Of a stretch of 64,000 bases of DNA, positions 34,230-42,600 are shown piece after piece (the first letter of the stretch is position 1; every line of letters begins with the position of its first letter). A program made the position numbers and the translations under genes. Location of the stretch: NCBI RefSeq assembly GCF_001650635.1, contig NZ_LWQU01000130.1, forward strand, positions 62,001-126,000, read 5' to 3'. The notes beneath the pieces were generated by a model. That model was not told the DNA's origin, ran no database searches, and saw only the letters and a list, made by a program, of their open reading frames with translations. The stretch comes from Magnetospirillum moscoviense. Lineage in GTDB: Bacteria > Pseudomonadota > Alphaproteobacteria > Rhodospirillales > Magnetospirillaceae.

Positions 34230-34784
34230 CTCAAGTCCTTTCCCCCGCCGCACCACAATCGGTACGGCAGAGCTCGTTGACATGCTCCATGTTCAGGAAC
34301 AGCAGCGACCGGCCCCACGGGAGCTGGAGGAAGGGATATTGCCGGGCTTCTGCTTATTCTTGCCAAGAAATCTGCAAAGATACTTGGCAGATCAATGCAT
34401 AGAAGCAATCGAAATCACAGTCAATACATTCTTAATATTATAAATTGTCGACAAATGTAATCATTTTTACGGGTTAATTGCCGACACACAAAACGCGCCA
34501 ACTATGAAACCATGGGTTTATGTTCGATGATTGCCGAATACAGCCAAAGCAACGCCTAAAAAAGCCAGGCTCACGCGACAATTCACATCCGAATGCCGAT
34601 ACAAATCAATATTTGTCGAAACTCAAAACAGCAAACATTAGTCATTATCACGCACATATATGTTTTTATTTTAAAAATGCGTACAATCCGAACCTTTCAC
34701 AATATATATTTAAAATGATAATCTTCACAGCACTTTGACACACACATCCCGTGTGCATCGAATATACACTTGGAGCCATTTCCC
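34230..34784. promoter_or_regulatory. AT-rich divergent intergenic region, 555 bp
   Basis: No convincing gene. From about 34390 to 34760 the DNA is strongly AT-rich. Near the RTX side there is an inverted repeat TGCCAAG/CTTGGCA (34361-34367 with 34383-34389) overlapped by ATCTGC/GCAGAT. Near the PRC-barrel gene a TTGACA (about 34736) is followed by CACAC/GTGTG and an AATATA stretch, a possible promoter for that gene. A 72-codon frame at 34520-34738 has no ribosome site or domain and was not called. Confidence 0.5.
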
Positions 34785-35153
34785 ATGACTGAGATGACAT
34801 CAATCACAACTGGTTCTCTTATTGCCGCCGACAAGGTGAATGGCACCGCCGTGTTCGACCTGACGGGCGACAAACTCGGCAGCGTTGAGAACATCATGAT
34901 CGACAAGGCCAGCGGCCGCGCCATCTATGCGGTGATGTCGTTCGGCGGCTTTCTGGGAGTGGGCGAGAAGCACCATCCGCTTCCCTGGGCCGCCTTGAAG
35001 TACGACGAAGGCAAGGTCGGCTACGTGATCAATATGGATAAGAAGCAGTTGGAAGGCGCGCCGAATTTCGATGGCGGCTCGGAATTCAACTGGACGCAGG
35101 ATTACGGCCGGTCAGTCGATGCCTTCTACAAGACGCACAGCTACTGGATGTAG
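34785..35153 (+). CDS. cytoplasmic PRC-barrel domain protein
   Basis: 122 residues without signal peptide. The PRC-barrel motif is VFDLTGDKLGSVENIMIDKA and AIYAVMSFGGFLGVGEKHHP, followed by an acidic/aromatic tail. Related small proteins in alphaproteobacteria are common in stress and photosynthesis contexts; no partner is evident. The ATG at 34785 has GGAG about ten bases upstream. Its last 13 bases overlap the end of the converging lytic transglycosylase gene. An exported paralog lies at 36115-36510. Confidence 0.88.
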   Translation: MTEMTSITTGSLIAADKVNGTAVFDLTGDKLGSVENIMIDKASGRAIYAVMSFGGFLGVGEKHHPLPWAALKYDEGKVGYVINMDKKQLEGAPNFDGGSEFNWTQDYGRSVDAFYKTHSYWM

Positions 35154-35698
35154 CCTTCCGAGGCCCGACCTTCGACGCCAATCTGGTCGTCGGGGTCGGC
35201 GCCGCGCGGGGACGCGATCAATTCCATGCCGCGATAGGATCGCGCCCAGCTGATGACGCGATCCACATAGCCGCGCGTGAAGGCATGGATGACGAACCGA
35301 CCATCGGCACTGCGCAGGTTTCCACCATTGTAGTGGGACAAGGCCAGTTCCCAATCCTGGCCGTAACGATCGAACAGCCGCTCGAGATAGGCGATGCCGA
35401 CCCGGACATTGTGCAGCGGATTCATCAAACTCTCTGGCGCGACCCCGAACTCGCCCATGGCGGTGCGCGGCGTTATTTGCATGACGCCGCGCGCCCCGGC
35501 GGCACTGACGGCGCCGGCACTGAAGTTCGACTCGACCTTGGCCACGGCCAGGGCGATGGAAACGGGGACGCGCCGATTACGGACGGCTTCATCGGAAACC
35601 ATCTGCATGACCTCGTCCCGACTGGCGGCGAAAGCCGGGGTTTTGCAGACCATCAAAACCAGGCCCAGTGCCAGAATCGACGCCCGCCGCCCCTTCAT
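35141..35698 (-). CDS. SLT-type lytic transglycosylase
   Basis: 185 residues with a signal peptide (MKGRRASILALGLVLMVCKT, cleavage near AFAA). The SLT domain shows the catalytic glutamate in LAVAKVESNFSA and the typical SAAGARGVMQITPRTA and ALSHYNGG motifs. It cleaves peptidoglycan glycan strands in the periplasm. It begins one base after the BON lipoprotein stop, so the two are co-transcribed. Its compact size suits a housekeeping or envelope-assembly enzyme rather than a phage endolysin. Confidence 0.92.
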   Translation of the reverse strand: MKGRRASILALGLVLMVCKTPAFAASRDEVMQMVSDEAVRNRRVPVSIALAVAKVESNFSAGAVSAAGARGVMQITPRTAMGEFGVAPESLMNPLHNVRVGIAYLERLFDRYGQDWELALSHYNGGNLRSADGRFVIHAFTRGYVDRVISWARSYRGMELIASPRGADPDDQIGVEGRASEGYIQ

Positions 35699-35699
35699 G

Positions 35700-36017
35700 T
35701 CAACGAACGATAAGATTGTTCTGCACCGCGTTGACGCCCTCGACGCCGCGAGCCACCTCGCCCGCCCGGCTCTTGACCTGCGCCGATTCGACGAAGCCGC
35801 TCAATTGAACGACATCTTGCATGGTTTCGACGCTGATCTGCTGCAGCTTCAGCATCGGATCGTTGAAGATCTGAGCCTTGACCTTGGTGGTGATGGCTGC
35901 GTCATCGACGTATTCGCCGGGCGTTTCGCGGCCGGTGACCGCGGCACAACCGGACAGCATGATCGTCACGGCAAAGGCCGCCGCGAACGTCTTCAGAAGA
36001 GATTTTGTGGTGAGCAT
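35700..36017 (-). CDS. BON-domain lipoprotein
   Basis: 105 residues. The signal peptide ends in the lipobox LSGC (FAVTIMLSGCAAV). The rest is one BON domain (AAITTKVKAQIFNDPMLKLQ, VVQLSGFVESAQVKSRAGEV), the fold in OsmY and related envelope proteins that contact phospholipid. GAGGA precedes the ATG at 36017. It is upstream of, and one base from, the lytic transglycosylase gene. A role in envelope maintenance under osmotic stress is the usual assignment. Confidence 0.9.
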   Translation of the reverse strand: MLTTKSLLKTFAAAFAVTIMLSGCAAVTGRETPGEYVDDAAITTKVKAQIFNDPMLKLQQISVETMQDVVQLSGFVESAQVKSRAGEVARGVEGVNAVQNNLIVR

Positions 36018-36055
36018 AGCGATGATCCTCGTGTCCTGCCCCGAAGTGTTGGGGA

Positions 36056-36073
36056 GCGGACTTTCAGGTCCGC
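36056..36073 (-). terminator. hairpin after the exported PRC-barrel gene
   Basis: GCGGAC/GTCCGC stem with a six-base loop, next to a CCCC/GGGG stem, in the 97-bp gap between the PRC-barrel stop and the BON gene start. It may separate the two transcription units. Confidence 0.45.
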
Positions 36074-36114
36074 CCCCGACACCGGCATCTTGAAAGCTGC
36101 CCCGATGTTACCGC

Positions 36115-36510
36115 CTACTTGGCGTAAACGAATTCGGGCAGGGCCTTCAGGCTGTCCTTGGTCGCGCCCGGCAGGGAAAAGCCCTTGTCATCCTTGGTCG
36201 GATGCAAATCTTCGTAGCGCACGGCGATCAGCTTGTCGCCGATCCCCAGATAGCCGCCGACCGAGATGATCGCGAACAGGGCGCGCTGGTCCTTCGAGAT
36301 GATCATGTCGTCGATCTTGCCGATGGTCTCGCCCTTGTCGTTGTTGATGCTGCTCCCGACAATCTTGGTGCCGCGATAGCCCATCGCCACCGACTTCACA
36401 TCCATGGCGCTGATCACCTGCGGCGCGCCTTGCGCGAAAGCCGGTGCGCTGACCGTGACGGAGGCAACGGTCATCATGAGGCCGATGGCAGTACTCGTGA
36501 GAATCTTCAT
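36115..36510 (-). CDS. exported PRC-barrel domain protein
   Basis: 131 residues with a Sec signal (MKILTSTAIGLMMTVASVTV, cleavage near AFAQ). The PRC-barrel follows: DKGETIGKIDDMIISKDQRA and ALFAIISVGGYLGIGDKLIA. It resembles the cytoplasmic paralog at 34785-35153 (shared GG.LG.G.K). The ATG at 36510 is preceded by GAGGG eight bases upstream. Role unknown; small exported PRC proteins are often stress-induced in this class. Confidence 0.88.
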   Translation of the reverse strand: MKILTSTAIGLMMTVASVTVSAPAFAQGAPQVISAMDVKSVAMGYRGTKIVGSSINNDKGETIGKIDDMIISKDQRALFAIISVGGYLGIGDKLIAVRYEDLHPTKDDKGFSLPGATKDSLKALPEFVYAK

Positions 36511-36622
36511 ATTATTGTCCCTCGATCCAAGCGATCAGCGATATGCATGACCGCGCACACCATAGAAGCGGACAGACAAGACAGAAACCGTCGGAAACTA
36601 CTCATCGCATTTCATCAAACAA

Positions 36623-39600
36623 TTACCCCATGATTACATGCAAATAGTGTGTCATGCCATCATCGATCAAACTAATATACAATGGACGCTGCTCCACGAC
36701 CGTAGAATCGAAGGTTGCGTAGGTAATTCCCGACTCGACGCCCGAAGGGTTCTCGACGGCGATCTCGATCCGCGCGGCACCGAAATTCAGCACCAGTTCA
36801 AAACCACCCCAGCCCTTGGGGATGCACGGTCCGAACCGCAGGATGTCGCCATGCAGGCAGGCCCCCAGGATGCTTTCGATCCCGGCGCGCTGCATCCAGC
36901 CGGCCGAACCGGTGTACCAGGTCCACCCGCCACGTCCGACATGGGGCGGCCTGGCATAGATGTCGGCCGCGACCACATAGGGCTCGACCTTGTAGCGCAG
37001 CAAGGCCGAGCGGGTTTTCGCGTGATTGATGGGGTTGAGCATGGAAAACAACGCCCCGGCCTTGTCGCCCTGGCCCTGCGCCGCAAAGGCCATCACCGAC
37101 CACAGGGCGGCATGGGTGTACTGTCCGCCATTCTCGCGGATGCCGGGGGGATAGCCCTTGACGTAGCCGGGTTCCAGAGTGGTCTTGTCGAAAGGGGGCG
37201 CGAACAGCAGGGCCACACCATCTTGCGGACGGATCAGGTCGCGCTCGACCGCCGCCATGGCTTGGCGGGCCCGTTCGGGGTCCGCCGCGCCCGACAGCAC
37301 GGCCCAGGACTGGGCGATGGCGTCGATCCGGCATTCCTGGCTGGTGGCCGATCCCAACGGCGTCCCGTCGTCGAAATAGCCCCGCCGGTACCAGGCGCCA
37401 TCCCAGCCCGCGCCCTCAAGGGCGGCCTGCAAGGCGACGGTGTGGGCCTTCCACCGGGCGGCGCGGACATCCTGGCCGCGAGCCTGGGCCAGCGGAACAA
37501 AGGCCATCAACGTCGCATAGAGCAGCCAACCCAGCCACACGCTCTCGCCTTGCCCGCCCTCGCCGACCCGATTCATGCCGTCGTTCCAGTCCCCCGTTCC
37601 CATCAACGGCAAACCGTGGCTCCCCAGCGACAAGCCAAGATCCAGACCGCGGGCGCAATGCTCGAACAACGAGGCGGCCTGATCGGAACGCCTGGGCAGA
37701 TAGAAGCTGTCATGCTCGCCCTCGGCCAGTTTCTCGCCTTCCAGGAACGGCACCGACTGGTCGAGAACCGCCTTGTCTCCGGTCGCGTCCACATAATGGG
37801 CGACGGCATGGCCCAGCCAGACCCGATCATCGGAAATGCGCGTGCGCACGCCCTGGCCGGAGTGGGGCAGCCACCAATGCTGGACGTCGCCTTCGATGAA
37901 CTGCCGCGACGCCGCCCGCAGCAGATGCGCGCGCGTCAGGTCGGGACGGCAGCCGACCAGCGCCATGCCGTCCTGGAGCTGATCGCGAAAGCCATAGGCG
38001 CCGCTGCCCTGATAGAACCCCGACCGCGCCCAGAACCGGCACACCAGCGTCTGATAGAGCAGCCAACCATTCAACATGAGATCCATGGAGCGATCGGGAG
38101 TCTTGACCGCCACCCGCCCCAACACGCCGGTCCAATGGCTGCGGACTTCGGCGAACACCGCGTCAAGATCGGCCGCCCGATAATGGGCGATCAGGCTTTG
38201 CGCCTCGTCGTCGCTGGCGGCTTGCCCCAGAAAGCAGACGATCTCGATCTCGCCGTCGGCCGGCAAGGTGAAGGCGGTGCGCATGACGCCGCATGGGTCC
38301 AGCCCCGCGCCGACCCGATTGGACAACCGCCCCGCCCCCACCCCCGCCCTGGCCCCAGCCAACGCCAAGGGAGAGGCCAGCGAACCGTTGCGGCCGATGA
38401 ATTCGCGGCGATCGCCGGTCCAGTCGGTCTGGCGCCCGCCCAGATCGAGGAAGGCCACCCGCGAACCGAACGCCGCGTTCCAGGGATTGCGGGCGAACAT
38501 CGCCCCGGTCTTGCCGTCGATGCCGGTGATGAGAAACGGGCAAGACAAGGCGCGGGCGGCGCCCAGTATCCACTCGACATAAGCGGTGGCGCTAAGATGG
38601 CGAACCCGGCCAGACCGATTGCGCAGCACCAGCCGCGAAATCTTCACCGACCCGTTCATCGGCACGAACTGCACCAAATCAGAGGCGATTCCGTGCGCCG
38701 TGTGCTCGAAGCGGCTATAGCCCCAGCCATGGCGGGCGACATAGGTCGCCGCCTCGTCGCGGATGGGCAGCGCCGTCGGGCTCCACACCGCTCGGGCGTC
38801 CCGGTCATACAGATAGAAGGCCTCGCCCGACCGATCCGAGACCGGGTCGTTGGACCAGGGGGTGATCTGGTTTTCGTGGCTGTTGACCGACCAGGTGAAA
38901 CCCCCGCCTTCCGTCGGAACCTGAAAGCCGAATTCCGGATTGGCGACGACGTTGACCCATGGCGCCGGCGTCGCCTGGCCCGGCCCGAGGATGGTGACGT
39001 ATTCGCGCCCATCCTCGGCGAAACCGCCCAGGCCGTTGAAGAATTCCAGCGGCAATGGTGGCGGCAACGGGGTGGACGGAGATTTCCGCCCGGGCCGCCT
39101 TGCCGCCGGCAGATCCTGGGTCCCGGCAAATCGCCCGCCCCAGTTCAACTGCTCCGACAAGGTCCCACGGTGCGCCACCAGCACGATCCTCGCCACGGCG
39201 GCAAGAAGGTGCTGAACCTCGTCCGGCACCAGCGCGGCTCGCAGCAGGAACACCCGCCCTTGCGGCCCATCGCCGCCACCCGCCGCCCGTGACTGGCTGG
39301 TCCTGACCAGGGTCTCGAGAGCGACGTGCAGGTCCTGGACATACGAGGATTGGTGTTCGTTCAAGATCACCAGATCGACCGCCAGGCACTTCAGGCGCCA
39401 ATATTCGTGGGCCTGCAGCAACTCGTGAACGATCTGCAGATATTCCAGGTCGGCAATGCGCAGGAACACGATGGGCAGATCCCCGGAAATCCCCAGCCCC
39501 CACAAGCCGGATTGCGGGCCGGCGCCCCGGCTGATGGTGTCCGAGATGGGGCGCACCAGCGGCGTGGCATGGATCACATGGCCGGCCAGACGCTGGAACA

Positions 39601-42600
39601 CCGCGGATTCCCCGGCGGAAATCCCCAGATGGTGCAATTGCACCTGCGCCTGGGTCCAGGCCAGCGTTGCCGCCCGGGCAAAGGCGGTGGCGCTGCGGTG
39701 GCGGTCGATGCTGTCCAGCAATCCGGTGCGGGTCGAGGCAAGCATGGTCCAAAAGGCGATCCGCACCACCGCGCCTGGCGCCACCCGCACTCTGCGGCGC
39801 AGGGCGAAGACCGGGTCGAGCACGGCGCCGACCGTCCCCGACAGTGGCCGCCCATCGACCATTGCCAACGGCGAGCGAACCCCGCGGCTGCGCCCCAGGA
39901 AGCGGGACCGGTCGGTTTCGATCTCGAGCGGGCCGATGACCTCGCCGTCAACCACGGACAGATGCGCCGCCCAGACCTCCGGTTCGGACGCCGAGCGCCG
40001 CCGCCGCGTCGCCACGATGGCGCCTTGGGCGGGCAGAAGCTCGGTCTCGACGAACAGTTTGTAGAAGGCCGGGTGCGCGATGTCGTTGCCCTGGGTGGTC
40101 AGCACCAGTTCCGCATACGAGGTAACCTCGATGACGCGGGGAAGAGGACCGGAATTGGAGATCGAGACGCGCCGGACCTCGGCATCGTCCTCGGGGGACA
40201 CCAGCACCTCCATCGAGGTGGTCAGCGTTCCGTCGCGTCGGGTGAATTCGGCCCGGTCCTCGTTGAAGGCGACATGATACTCGTCGGGTTCGATTGCGGT
40301 GGGCTGCAGACCCGCCGACCAGAATGCCCCGCTCTGGGTGTCGCACAGAAAGATCGCCGACCCGCTGTCGTCGCAGGTCGAATCCTCGCGCCAGCGGGTC
40401 ACCGCCATGTTGCCCCAGCGACTATAGCCGGACCCGGCCGTGGTCAGCATGGTGGCAAAACGTCCGTTCGACAGCAGAAGGACCGCCGGCGTGGCCTGGT
40501 TGGCCGAGCTGAAGCGCCGCCCGCCGGACGGTTCGACACCATCGGCCCGGGTGTCGGATTGCACTTCCGCCGCCCAGGCATGGGCCACCGACATGTCGCG
40601 CGGCACGCGTTCTTGCAGCAACAGCTCGGTGGCCTGGATCATCGGATCGGCGTGAAACCTGGCCCGCATGACACCATCGAACAGGGCGTTGGCGATGGCC
40701 ACGATGGTCATCCCCTGGTGGTGGGCCATGAAGGCCCGGACGATGGTGACGGTCTGGCCGGCCGGGACCCGGGCCGGGGTGTAGTCCAGGGCCTCGTAGA
40801 AGCCGTGGCGCCCGCGCCCGCCCGCCGCGGCCAGCCGGGTCAGATTGGCGGCGGCGGCGGCGGGATCGACCATGGTGGCCAGGGCGGTCGCATAGGGCGC
40901 GATGACCAGATTCTCGCCAAGCCCGCGCTTCAGACCAAGGCCGGGAACGCCGAAATTCGAGTATTGGTAGGTGAGTTCCAGATCGCGGGCGTTGAAGGCG
41001 GATTCGGAAATGCCCCACGGCAACGCCAAGCCGTCGGCATAATCGATCTGACGCCGCACCGCCAGACGGGCGGTCTGCTCGATCAGGCTGCCGGCCGGAG
41101 CCCGCATGACCAACGACGGCATCAGATACTCGAACATCGAGCCCGACCACGAAATCAGCGCCGCCCGGTGCGCGACCGGCGTGACCGAGCGGCCCAGGCG
41201 GAACCAGTGCCGGGCGGGAATATCGCCCTTGGCGATGGCGAAGAAACTGGCCAGCCTCGCCTCGGACGCCAGCAGATCGTAACAATTGCCGTCCTGGCTC
41301 GCCTCGGCGGGCAAATAGCCGATGGACAACAACATGCGCTCGCGGTCGAGCAGGAAGGCGAACTGCATGCCCACCGCCAAGCCCCGCGCCGTGCCGGCAA
41401 TGGCCTCGGCGCGGTTGTTGCGCGCCACGGCCAGGTTTTGCCCGAGATCGCGGCGCTGGCTGGCGATGGACGCCACGCAGGCCCCGGCCCAGAACAGCAT
41501 GTCGCCGGCGGCCGGGTCGTCGCGTTCCATGGCCAGGGCGCGCGCGATATCGACCATGATCTCGGCACTGGCGGCCAATTCCGACCAAAGCCGCGCGACC
41601 GGTTCCGGACCGATCGGCGTCTGGCCCGCCAACGCGGCCAATGCCGCCAGCGCGTCGTCCAGTTGGCCCAGGGTCACCGTCTGGGTCTGGCGGCCATCGC
41701 GCAAGTGGGCCACCTCGTCGCGGGTCAGGGCGATCGCATCAAGGAGTCCGGCCAGGACCTCCTGGGTTCCCCGCTCCCGGCCCTGCCATTCGCGGCACGC
41801 ATTGGCCAGGGCGATCAGATGCCCGGCCAGATTGCCGCTATCGACGGACGAGACGTATTTGGGCTCAAGCACCCGTAGATCGCGGGTGTCGTACCAATTG
41901 TAGAAATGACCGTTGAAGCGCTCCAGCCCGGCCATGGTGGCCAGCGTGGCCTCGATCCGGTCCATGGCCTCGTCGGTGCCGATCCACCCGAAATCGCGGG
42001 CGCTCACCACCGACAGCAGGTAAAGCCCGATATTGGTGGGCGAGGTTCGGTGAGCCAGGACCGGAACGGGATCTTCCTGGAAATTGTCCGGCGGCAGCAT
42101 ATGGTCGAGAGCGGTCACGGTGGTTTCGAAGTACCGCCAGGTTCGCCGTGCCGTCAGGCGCAGGATCGCCCTATCGGCGGCGGTCACCGGGATTCGCCCG
42201 GCGACAGCGGGCGACCGGCTGGCCCACCACGCCACCGCCGGAGCGATTGCCCACAGGGCGGCGAAAGCCAGGGCGACGATCCAGCTTCCCGGTTGGGCGG
42301 CGATCAAGGCCACCGCCACCGCCGGCACACCCAGCACCATCCCGCCGACCATCCTGCGGGTGAACCCGGCCGGGCCAAGCCGTGCCCCGTTGGCCGCCTG
42401 CGCCGCCGGCACCCATTCCAGCAGATGAATGCGGCTGACGAACAGCCGCCAAACCGTGCGGATGATCGCATCGCCCATGACCCAGGCGGTATGGGCCAGA
42501 AAGGTGATGATCAGTCCCGACAGCGAGGCGGCAAGGCCAAGATCGGCGGCCAGAGCCCGCAAATGGCTGATCAGGCTGACCTCGCGGCGGCACGGCGCAA

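Noticed and set aside
34520-34738. 72-codon frame in the AT-rich spacer
   Set aside because: No ribosome site, no domain, and composition matches non-coding AT-rich DNA.
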